64,000 bases of DNA from NCBI GenBank assembly GCA_965216645.1, contig CBDCGJ010000029.1, positions 1 to 64,000 of the forward strand, written 5' to 3'. Made by a program: the position numbers and the translations under genes. Below the pieces are notes generated by a model. It saw only the letters and a program-made list of their open reading frames with translations, had not been told where the DNA came from and ran no database searches. Origin of the DNA: CBDCGJ01 sp965216645 (GTDB taxonomy: Bacteria > Pseudomonadota > Alphaproteobacteria > GCA-2731375). Of this stretch, positions 19,747 to 28,671 are shown in pieces (within the stretch, counting starts at the first letter, position 1; each line of letters opens with the position of its first letter).

Positions 19747-19855
19747 TTTGGCAAACTCCTGTCGCGTTTGTTGCGTACAGGATGGCCGAACGAGCCGGTA
19801 GCCGCTTACGTGAAACGGTCAAAAAATAACGCGAACAGGACAACAAGCAGGCGTT

Positions 19856-20620
19856 TTATGGCCCAGGCGCCGCGCTGCGAAAACGCGCCGGCGTTTGACC
19901 GATCACTTTCTTGAACATTTGAACGAAGGCGCTCGGACTGTCATAGCCAATATCAAAAGCGATAGATGTTACCGATTGACCTTCGGCGAGCCGACGCATG
20001 GCCTCAATGACACGCAGATGCTCTCGCCAGTCCCGGAAGGTCATTCCGGTTTCAGCCCGGAACAGCCGCGAAAGCGTGCGACCGCTGGCGCCAACCTCGC
20101 GGCCCCAGTCTTCAAGACTTCGGTTGTCGCCCGGAGATTCAAGCAGTCCGTCAACCAAGCGCTTCAACCTTTTGTCCTGCGGCAACGTCAGCGGCAGCGC
20201 TGGCGATTGTAGGTCCTTCAGCTGGTCGGCAATAACAGCCACCATCCGGCCTTCGGGATTATCGAGACGTTCTTTCGGCGGTGTCGCACACACCTGTAGG
20301 ATCAATTCCCGCAGAAGCGGCGTAATGCCGATGACATGGCTTTCGCTTTCAAGATCGGGAAACCGATCCGGATTCAGTCGCAGACTGCGTAGAGCGACTT
20401 TGCCCGTCGACTTGCTGCGGTGGCGCACACCAGCGCCGAGCCAGATCGCCCGCTGCGGCGACGACAGCATGCCACCATCCTCGGTTTCGACAGCAACCAC
20501 GCCATCGGCCGGATAGATCAGACAAGGCTCGTCATGGCTATGCCACTCATTCTCATGACCCGCCGCATGATCCTCGCTATCGGTCACGACCGGCGACATT
20601 TTCGGCTTCAACTTCGTCAT
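19856..20620 (-). CDS. AraC family transcriptional regulator (NimR-like)
   Basis: 254 residues. The N-terminal cupin (NEWHSHDEPCLIYPADGVVA, SPQRAIWLGAGVRHRSKS) senses a ligand. The C-terminal double helix-turn-helix is clear: SLEDWGREVGASGRTLSRLF, then SVTSIAFDIGYDSPSAFVQM and FKKVIGQTPARFR. This architecture is that of NimR/YdeO-type regulators that switch on a neighbouring efflux pump. It lies upstream of, and co-directional with, the MFS gene, which supports that role. Confidence 0.87.
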   Translation of the reverse strand: MTKLKPKMSPVVTDSEDHAAGHENEWHSHDEPCLIYPADGVVAVETEDGGMLSSPQRAIWLGAGVRHRSKSTGKVALRSLRLNPDRFPDLESESHVIGITPLLRELILQVCATPPKERLDNPEGRMVAVIADQLKDLQSPALPLTLPQDKRLKRLVDGLLESPGDNRSLEDWGREVGASGRTLSRLFRAETGMTFRDWREHLRVIEAMRRLAEGQSVTSIAFDIGYDSPSAFVQMFKKVIGQTPARFRSAAPGP

Positions 20621-20701
20621 CTGAAATCTAATCAGCTACCAAAACAGCCTGACAATCTATTATCGGGCTTAAACGCCTAAGGTGCAATCGCGAACGTTCG
20701 T

Positions 20702-21460
20702 TCACGTCGACCAGTTCGCCTCCCGCTTCTCAACAAACGCGCGGCCGCCTTCTTTACGGTCTTCGGAGTTCATCACGCGGTTTTGCACGTCGCCGGTGAT
20801 GCGGTCGATGGGGGCATAGTCGAGGGCGCTGGCGCGGACCATGGATTCCTTCATGCCTTGGACGGCTGTGGGGCTGAGACTGGCGAGACGTTGCGCCGCC
20901 TTCTCGGCTTCCGCCATGAGTTGATCGTCGGGCACGATCTTGTTGATGAGGCCGACCTGGTAGGCCCGCTCCGCCCCCACCCGTTCGGCTTGCAGCAGCA
21001 GTTCCGAGGCGATGGCCCAGGGCATGATCTTCGGGAACCAGCCGGCCGGGATAGTGGCGATGCCCCATTGCGGTTCCGGTAGCCAGAATGACGTGTCGGC
21101 GGTAGCGATCCGGATATCAGCGTCCATCGCTATCCACATACCGTAGCCGACCACATGACTGTGCAGGGCCGCGACGATGGGTTTGTAGAGGCCTTGGGTC
21201 TGGCTGATATCGACGTACTCACCGGTATACTCGAACTTTTCCGACGGCGCGCCGAAGGAGAGATCGGCGCCGGCGGAGAAACAACGCCCCTTCCCGGACA
21301 GAATGGCCACGCGCAAGACCGGATCGTCCCGGAAGTCGACCCAGGCTTTCCCCAACTCCTCATGCAGTTGGGCATTCATGGCGTTCAGCTTCTCCGGCCG
21401 GTTTAACGTGACATAAGCGATGGCGCCTTTCTTTTCGTAGTCGACGGTTTCGAAACTCAT
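20702..21460 (-). CDS. Enoyl-CoA hydratase/isomerase family protein
   Basis: 252-residue crotonase fold. The oxyanion-hole segments are GKGRCFSAGADLSFGA and HSHVVGYGMWIAMDADIRIA. The usual second active-site region reads FWLPEPQWGIATIPAGWFPK. It starts 4 bases inside the end of the upstream crotonase gene (21457), so the two are a coupled pair. They probably act on related acyl-CoA substrates of the pathway served by the dehydrogenases at 13-16 kb (inference); the reaction (hydration, isomerisation or hydrolysis) cannot be fixed from sequence. Confidence 0.88.
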   Translation of the reverse strand: MSFETVDYEKKGAIAYVTLNRPEKLNAMNAQLHEELGKAWVDFRDDPVLRVAILSGKGRCFSAGADLSFGAPSEKFEYTGEYVDISQTQGLYKPIVAALHSHVVGYGMWIAMDADIRIATADTSFWLPEPQWGIATIPAGWFPKIMPWAIASELLLQAERVGAERAYQVGLINKIVPDDQLMAEAEKAAQRLASLSPTAVQGMKESMVRASALDYAPIDRITGDVQNRVMNSEDRKEGGRAFVEKREANWST

Positions 21461-22254
21461 GACACACCCCTGAAATCGGGTTGGCGTTTTTCCAGGAAAG
21501 CGGTGACCGCTTCCTTATGCTCCGGGCTTTCGTAACAGACGAAGAGATGTTCGTATTCCCGTGCCATCACCGCCTCGATATCGCTGTCGGCGCCGTTTCG
21601 GGTCAGCAGATCCTTGATCATGCGCAATTGCCGATCCGGATTAGCGGCGATCCGCGCCGCCGTCTCGTTCGCCGCGGCCAGCAGGTCCTCCGCCGGCACG
21701 GCCCGGTCGACGAGGCCGATTTGGGCGGCCTCTTCGCCAAGCACCATACGTCCCGACAAGGACAATTCGCTGGCACGGCCGAAGCCCATGCGCTGCACAA
21801 GGTAATAGGAGCTGCCGAGTTCGTTGACCACGCCCATCTTGACGAAAGCGCAGGAGAGCTTGGCCGTGTCCGCCGCGATCAGATAGTCGAAGGGCAGGAT
21901 CATCGATAATCCCACACCGATCGCGGGGCCATTGACGGCGGCGATCAACGGTTTCGAGCGGCGCACCAGGCCGACCCAGCTATCGCCGGACCGAGACGGT
22001 TTCTGCCGGCCGCCATCGCCATCGTCGAGTTGTTTCTGGAAGGTGTCCTTAATGTCCGCGCCGGCGCAGAAGCCCCGCCCCGCGCCGGTTACGATGATGG
22101 CGCCGATTGCCGGATCGTCGTTGGCAGCCTCGATCGCCGCGGTCATTTCCGCCATCATCTGACGGGTCCAGGCGTTTAGCCGTTCCGGCCGGTTCAAGGT
22201 AATCGTCGCCACCGCCCCGTCGGTGTCGAAAAGAATGGTTTCGTAGTCGCTCAT
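21457..22254 (-). CDS. Enoyl-CoA hydratase/isomerase family protein
   Basis: Second crotonase-fold protein, 265 residues. Marks are VTGAGRGFCAGADIKDTFQK, the glycine-rich GPAIGVGLSMILPFDYLIAA, and FVKMGVVNELGSSYYLVQRM. The NELGS sequence resembles crotonases with one active-site carboxylate, often isomerases. A charged insertion (QKQLDDGDGGRQKPSRSGD) follows the first oxyanion segment. It is the promoter-proximal gene of the pair with 20702 and is divergent from mazG. Confidence 0.88.
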   Translation of the reverse strand: MSDYETILFDTDGAVATITLNRPERLNAWTRQMMAEMTAAIEAANDDPAIGAIIVTGAGRGFCAGADIKDTFQKQLDDGDGGRQKPSRSGDSWVGLVRRSKPLIAAVNGPAIGVGLSMILPFDYLIAADTAKLSCAFVKMGVVNELGSSYYLVQRMGFGRASELSLSGRMVLGEEAAQIGLVDRAVPAEDLLAAANETAARIAANPDRQLRMIKDLLTRNGADSDIEAVMAREYEHLFVCYESPEHKEAVTAFLEKRQPDFRGVS

Positions 22255-22360
22255 GCGTCAAATTTCCCTCGGTTGAAATTGGCCGGTGGACAGGACTGCC
22301 CCCGTGGCCCATGGTGCGGTCGTCATCCATCCTAGCCCGCATCGTAGAGCCTGAACACCG

Positions 22361-23167
22361 ATGACCGACATTGCCGACGACACCCCCCCGATCGACCGCC
22401 TGCTAAAAGTGATGGCCGCTCTGCGCACGCCGGATACCGGCTGCGCCTGGGACTTGGAACAAACCTTCGCCACCATCGCGCCCTATACGATCGAGGAAGC
22501 CTATGAGGTGGCGGAAGCCATCGCCAATGACGACATGGCAGAGCTAAAGGACGAACTCGGCGATTTGCTGTTGCAGGTCGTGTTCCACGCTCGCATGGCG
22601 GAGGAAGCGGGCCATTTCGACTTCCAGGACGTGGCTGACGCCATTGCCGAGAAGATGATCCGCCGTCACCCCCATGTTTTTGCCGACGACAATGTGCGCG
22701 ACGCCAAAGCGCAGACCGTCGCATGGGAAGAACAGAAGGCGCGCGAGCGGGCCGCCAAGGGCAATGGTTCAGATCGGGTGTTGAGCGGCGTCGCCGTTAA
22801 TCTGCCGGCCTTAACCCGGGCGGTGAAACTGCAGAACCGGGCTGCGCGGGTCGGTTTCGATTGGCCGAACGTGGCGCCGGTCCTGGACAAGATCCAGGAG
22901 GAGCTCAAGGAATTGTCGGACGAAATCGCCGCCGGCGCGGCACCGGCGCGGATCGAAGAGGAATATGGCGATCTTCTTTTCGTTTTTGCCAATCTGGCGC
23001 GGCATTTGAAACTCGATCCGGAAGCCGTTTTGCGCGAAGCAAACGCCAAATTCACCCGCCGATTTGACTCGGTTGAGCGCATCGCCGTCGAGGAGCATGG
23101 CCGCGTGGACGGTCATTCCCTCGACTATCTCGACGACCTGTGGGATCGCGTAAAAGCCGCGGAATAA
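22361..23167 (+). CDS. mazG: Nucleoside triphosphate pyrophosphohydrolase
   Basis: Hydrolyses NTPs to NMP and pyrophosphate, a house-cleaning or stress role. 268 residues in two MazG repeats. The first has LRTPDTGCAWDLEQTFATIA, EEAYEVAEAI (EExxE metal site) and ELKDELGDLLLQVVFHARMA (ExxD). The second has KLQNRAARVGFDWPNVAPVL and EEEYGDLLFVFANLARHLKL. It is intact and starts at ATG 22361, divergent from the crotonase pair. Confidence 0.93.
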   Translation: MTDIADDTPPIDRLLKVMAALRTPDTGCAWDLEQTFATIAPYTIEEAYEVAEAIANDDMAELKDELGDLLLQVVFHARMAEEAGHFDFQDVADAIAEKMIRRHPHVFADDNVRDAKAQTVAWEEQKARERAAKGNGSDRVLSGVAVNLPALTRAVKLQNRAARVGFDWPNVAPVLDKIQEELKELSDEIAAGAAPARIEEEYGDLLFVFANLARHLKLDPEAVLREANAKFTRRFDSVERIAVEEHGRVDGHSLDYLDDLWDRVKAAE

Positions 23168-23272
23168 ACCATTACCGGCTTGGATCGCGGCCGATCCGTC
23201 GTTAAGATAGTTAAGTTCTTCCTCATTAATCATTAGATCATTGTCGTAACGGTAGAGTGGGAGTGTGTCCCG

Positions 23273-23590
23273 ATGACCGATCTTAAGAAACTGAAATCCG
23301 ACCTGGAGGCCCGGCTCGGCGAACTCAGCGCGCGGGTCAATGAGATCGAAGAGGACCTACGTTCGCCCTTGAACCCGGATTTCGCCGAACAGGCAACGGA
23401 AGAGGAAGGCTCCGAAGTGCTGAAGGAGCTCGAAACCAACGCGCTGCGCGAAGCGGAACAGATACAAGCGGCCTTGAAGCGTATCGAAGAAGGCTCCTAC
23501 GGCGAATGCATGACCTGCGGCGAAGACATCAGCCCGGCTCGTCTCGAAGCCCTACCCTACGCCACTCAGTGCATCAAGTGTGCCCAATAG
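23273..23590 (+). CDS. DksA/TraR family C4-type zinc finger protein
   Basis: 105 residues. An N-terminal coiled coil (DLKKLKSDLEARLGELSARV) leads to a C-terminal zinc ribbon with CMTC and CIKC (YGECMTCGEDISPARLEALP). The size and layout match short TraR/DksA-like proteins. True DksA is about 150 residues and has an acidic DxxDxA coiled-coil tip, which I do not see. It may bind RNA polymerase in the secondary channel (family knowledge), but its target is unknown. Confidence 0.87.
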   Translation: MTDLKKLKSDLEARLGELSARVNEIEEDLRSPLNPDFAEQATEEEGSEVLKELETNALREAEQIQAALKRIEEGSYGECMTCGEDISPARLEALPYATQCIKCAQ

Positions 23591-23740
23591 GCCTTTGAAT
23601 ATACTTCGTTAAAACTAATCCTTGGGCAATTTCGCCGGGCCGCATCGGCTGAATATGCTCCGAAACCGAAAACACTTGGCCCGCTCTTCTGCTCCGGCTT
23701 CTCTCCGGTTATGTTAGCCGGAGATTCTTAAGCGATTTTG

Positions 23741-25405
23741 ATGGCGGTTAACAATATGACGAAAGCGACGGATTGCCCGGTACTGATTGCCGGTGGCGGG
23801 CCAGTCGGCTTGACCCTGGCCATGGATCTCGCATGGCGCGGTATCGAGGTGATCGTGGTCGAGCCGCGCCGAAGGGGGGAGCCGCCGCCGCCGAAGTGCA
23901 ATCACGTCTCCGCTCGCAGTATGGAAATCTTCCGCCGCCTTGGCGTGGCGGGCAAGCTCAGAAACGCGGGCTTGCCGCCGGATTATCCAAACGACGTCAG
24001 CTATCGGACAAGCTTCACAGGCATCGAGTTGACTCGCATTCCCATTCCCTGCCGCCGCGACCGTTACGATGCCACGGAAGGGCCCGATGTCGGATGGCCG
24101 ACGCCGGAGCCGCCGCATCGGATCAATCAGATCTATTTGGAACCGATCCTGTTCGATCACGCGGCACAGATGCCGAAATTGACCATTCTGGAGCGCACCA
24201 AACTCACCGGTTTCTCGCAAAATGGCCGGGAGGTGATCGCCGAACTCGACGACCTGAACAGCGGCGAAAGCCGACGCCTGTCGTGTCAATATATGGTCGG
24301 TTGCGATGGCGGTTCGTCCCTTGTCCGCAAAGCGATCGGTGCAAGATTGGTGGGTGATGCCGTGGTGCAACGGGCGCAGTCCAGCTACATTCGCGCGCCC
24401 GGATTAATCGAACGGCAACAGGTTGCCCCGGCCTGGGCCACGTTTTCTTTAAATCCGCGACGCTCCGGCAACGTCTATGCGATCGATGGGGTGGAAAAAT
24501 ACATCATTCACAATTACTTGCGGCCGGACGAAGCGGACTTCGATAGCGTCGACAGAGACCGCTCCATCCGCCACATCCTGGGCATCGACGATGATTTCGA
24601 TTATGAGGTGATCAATCGAGAGGATTGGTATGGCCGCCGCTTCGTTGCCGACCGTTTTCGGGACGACCGCGTGTTTATTTGCGGTGATGCCGCTCATCTT
24701 TGGGTCCCCTATGCCGGCTACGGGATGAATGCCGGCATTGCCGACGCCATGAATCTGTCCTGGCTGTTGGCCGCGCATCTGAACGGTTGGGCCGGCGCCG
24801 GCATTCTCGACGCTCATGAGCGGGAGCGGCAACCCATTACAGAACAAGTCAGCTATTTCGTCATGGATCACGCCCACGCGATGGCCGAACAGCGCTCTGC
24901 CGTCCCGGACAATATCGAAGAAAACAGCCCCGCTGGCAACGCAGCCCGCGCCGCCTTCGGTCAGGAGGTCTACGACCTGAACGTACAGCAATATTGTTGC
25001 GCCGGCCTAAATTTCGGCAGTTATTACGAAAACTCGCCGATCATCGCCTATGACGAGGAACAACCGCCGCCTTACGCCATGGCCGACTTTACGCCCTCGA
25101 CCGTCCCGGGTTGTCGAACGCCGCATTTCTTTTTCGACGACGGCCGCAGCCTCTATGACGCGTTGGGACCGGAATATACCTTGTTGAGGCGGGATCCCGC
25201 AGTCAATCCGGCGCCGTTGTTGGACACGGCTCGATCTGCCGGAATGCCTATGGCTTTGCTTGACATCGGCCATGCAGCCGGTGCCGCAGGCCTTTATTCG
25301 CAGGCACTAACTCTATCCCGTCCGGATCAGCATGTGGGGTGGCGAGGCCGATCGGTTCCGACCGATCCGATCGCTCTTGTCCGGCGGTTGCGAGGCTTGC
25401 CCTGA
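23741..25405 (+). CDS. FAD-dependent aromatic-ring-type monooxygenase
   Basis: Flavoprotein hydroxylase of the PheA/TfdB group, about 554 residues. The dinucleotide fold is VLIAGGGPVGLTLAMDLAWR, followed by HVSARSMEIFRRLGV. The second FAD contact is VFICGDAAHLWVPYAGYGMN, then GIADAMNLSWLLAAHL. A C-terminal thioredoxin-like domain completes the family layout. It should hydroxylate a phenolic or polyketide-like substrate with NAD(P)H and O2; the actual substrate is unknown. ATG 23741 is used; ATG 23756 is possible and neither has a strong ribosome site. Confidence 0.88.
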   Translation: MAVNNMTKATDCPVLIAGGGPVGLTLAMDLAWRGIEVIVVEPRRRGEPPPPKCNHVSARSMEIFRRLGVAGKLRNAGLPPDYPNDVSYRTSFTGIELTRIPIPCRRDRYDATEGPDVGWPTPEPPHRINQIYLEPILFDHAAQMPKLTILERTKLTGFSQNGREVIAELDDLNSGESRRLSCQYMVGCDGGSSLVRKAIGARLVGDAVVQRAQSSYIRAPGLIERQQVAPAWATFSLNPRRSGNVYAIDGVEKYIIHNYLRPDEADFDSVDRDRSIRHILGIDDDFDYEVINREDWYGRRFVADRFRDDRVFICGDAAHLWVPYAGYGMNAGIADAMNLSWLLAAHLNGWAGAGILDAHERERQPITEQVSYFVMDHAHAMAEQRSAVPDNIEENSPAGNAARAAFGQEVYDLNVQQYCCAGLNFGSYYENSPIIAYDEEQPPPYAMADFTPSTVPGCRTPHFFFDDGRSLYDALGPEYTLLRRDPAVNPAPLLDTARSAGMPMALLDIGHAAGAAGLYSQALTLSRPDQHVGWRGRSVPTDPIALVRRLRGLP

Positions 25406-25527
25406 TAACCGCTGTCTCGACCTTATCTGGTGTTCTAGACAAGTTGAGTTGATTGTCGGTACGTCGCGTACTATAGGTCGGATCAGTAAGTATTGACGTT
25501 CGAAAGCGTGTTTCGGGTCCATCTTCT

Positions 25528-26016
25528 ATGACCAACACCCGACCCAAATTGGAAATAAGAGCGTTACAAGAAGGCGACGTCGACGCGGCGAGCGCGATCA
25601 TTCATCGTTCTATCGTGGAATTGTGTATCGCGGACCACCATAACGACGCCGACGAGATTGCCGGTTGGACGGCGAACAAGAGTCCTTCGGACATTTTGGC
25701 TTGGATGCAAAATCCCCATGTTCAGCTTTACATGGCTTGGTTCGGTGACACGCCGGCTGGCGTCGGTTGCGTAAACCGGGCGGGCGAAATCCTGCTCAAC
25801 TACGTCTCGCCGAAATTCCGGGTACATGGTGTCAGCGACGCCCTGCTCTCGACCATGGAAGCGCAATTGATCGATTGGGGATGCGACACCGCCCGTTTGG
25901 ACAGCACCAAGACCGCGCATGAGTTCTATCTTAACCGCGGCTGGAGCGATGACGCCACCACCAGCGCTGTCTCGCAACCGATCTGTCTGCCTATGAAGAA
26001 GCGGTTGCAAAAGTAG
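25528..26016 (+). CDS. GNAT family N-acetyltransferase
   Basis: 162 residues with a GNAT fold: MTNTRPKLEIRALQEGDVDA at the start, LYMAWFGDTPAGVGCVNRAG in the core strands, and LLNYVSPKFRVHGVSDALLS where acetyl-CoA binds. The usual Q/RxxGxG/A signature is weak here (FRVHGVSDALL). The C-terminal AHEFYLNRGWSDD is typical of the family. The acceptor is unknown. It is convergent with groL; the groL terminator lies between them. Confidence 0.83.
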   Translation: MTNTRPKLEIRALQEGDVDAASAIIHRSIVELCIADHHNDADEIAGWTANKSPSDILAWMQNPHVQLYMAWFGDTPAGVGCVNRAGEILLNYVSPKFRVHGVSDALLSTMEAQLIDWGCDTARLDSTKTAHEFYLNRGWSDDATTSAVSQPICLPMKKRLQK

Positions 26017-26049
26017 AAATCCTCGTTCGGCGTCGAATGTGACTTCGGC

Positions 26050-26084
26050 AAAAAAAAGAGGCCGCCCCGAAGGACGGCCTCTTC
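26050..26084 (-). terminator. Rho-independent terminator of groESL
   Basis: Read on the minus strand, a strong GC hairpin (AAGAGGCCGTCC, loop TTCG, GGGCGGCCTCTT) is followed by a run of eight T. It begins 25 bases after the groL stop codon. Confidence 0.88.
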
Positions 26085-26108
26085 GTAACTCGCGGTAAGC
26101 GAGACGGC

Positions 26109-27755
<1,647 letters not shown>

Positions 27756-27784
27756 ATCTCGTTCCTACCTTCAGTTAGGATGCG

Positions 27785-28072
27785 TTAGGTGATGATGCCC
27801 ATGATGTCGGCCTCTTTCATGATCACCAGCTCTTCGCCGTCGATCTTGACTTCGGTGCCCGACCATTTACCGAAAAGGACTTTATCGCCGGCTTTGACGT
27901 CCATTGGCTGGACCTTGCCGTCTTCCGTGCGGGCGCCATCGCCCACCGCAACGACCTCGCCTTCCGACGGCTTTTCCTGCGCGGTATCCGGGATGATGAT
28001 GCCACCCGCGGACTTTTGCTCGGAATCCAGCCGACGAATCAAAACGCGATCGTGTAAGGGTCTGATCTTCAT
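27785..28072 (-). CDS. groES: Co-chaperonin GroES
   Basis: 95 residues. The start is ATG 28072, preceded by GGAGGTTT; the open frame extends further upstream but has no such site. The sequence MKIRPLHDRVLIRRLDSEQK, then the mobile loop KSAGGIIIPDTAQEKPSEGE and EELVIMKEADIMGIIT, is canonical. It caps the GroEL ring. Confidence 0.98.
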   Translation of the reverse strand: MKIRPLHDRVLIRRLDSEQKSAGGIIIPDTAQEKPSEGEVVAVGDGARTEDGKVQPMDVKAGDKVLFGKWSGTEVKIDGEELVIMKEADIMGIIT

Positions 28073-28122
28073 CAGAAAACCTCCGACTATTAAATTGAAA
28101 TTCTCCTGCCTCCCGCAGGATG

Positions 28123-28149
28123 CTAGCACTCGAACCAAGTGAGTGCTAA
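28123..28149 (-). promoter_or_regulatory. CIRCE element (HrcA operator) of groESL
   Basis: A 9-9-9 inverted repeat, CTAGCACTC-N9-GAGTGCTAA on the plus strand, differs from the consensus (TTAGCACTC-N9-GAGTGCTAA) at one base. It lies between the promoter and groES. This predicts repression by HrcA and heat-shock induction; hrcA is not in the window. Confidence 0.95.
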
Positions 28150-28152
28150 CGG

Positions 28153-28181
28153 GATATAATGATGCCGTCGGAGGCTGTCAA
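28153..28181 (-). promoter_or_regulatory. Sigma-70-type promoter of groESL
   Basis: On the minus strand TTGACA (28181-28176) and TATATC (28158-28153) are 17 bases apart. The -10 box ends just before the CIRCE operator, so a bound HrcA dimer would cover the transcription start. Confidence 0.75.
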
Positions 28182-28232
28182 TAGATAACGGTAACCGATG
28201 TAAAAAATACTGAAATACAGGGTTTTCAGGGG

Positions 28233-28646
28233 TCAACCACCAGGATTTCTCTCGAAACTCATCAATTCCGGATCGATGTGATACCAGGCCTGGGCGCTGC
28301 CGGTCCAAATATTGAGTTGCGGGCGGTACCAGTCCGTATCGTCGAACGTACCGACTTTGACGAATACCATATCGGGTAAATTAGGGCTGAGGCTGAACAA
28401 CGGTGATCCGCAGGCGGGGCAAAATTGGCGGTCTATCGTGCCGCCCCGCTCCGTTTCCGAAACAAAGGTTTTGACCTCACCCTCGACCTCGATATCCGTC
28501 GCCGCCACGCCGATTATGGTGGATACCGCCGAGCCACTTTGCTTTTGACAGGTTTTGCAGTGGCAGAGCATAGGGTTTTTGAGTTCGCCGCTAATTTTAA
28601 ATCGGACAGCGCCGCACATGCAGCCGCCTTCGTAGATTTCGGTCAT
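28233..28646 (-). CDS. GFA family (glutathione-dependent formaldehyde-activating-like) protein
   Basis: 137 residues with the zinc ligands of the GFA/CENP-V fold: CMCGAVRF, CHCKTC and CPACGSPLF. Despite the name, most such small proteins have no proven formaldehyde role; they are thought to bind zinc and a small thiol. It stands between groES and the GGDEF-EAL gene and no partner is evident. Confidence 0.87.
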   Translation of the reverse strand: MTEIYEGGCMCGAVRFKISGELKNPMLCHCKTCQKQSGSAVSTIIGVAATDIEVEGEVKTFVSETERGGTIDRQFCPACGSPLFSLSPNLPDMVFVKVGTFDDTDWYRPQLNIWTGSAQAWYHIDPELMSFERNPGG

Positions 28647-28671
28647 CGCGAAAAAGTCCTTATTTGAAATG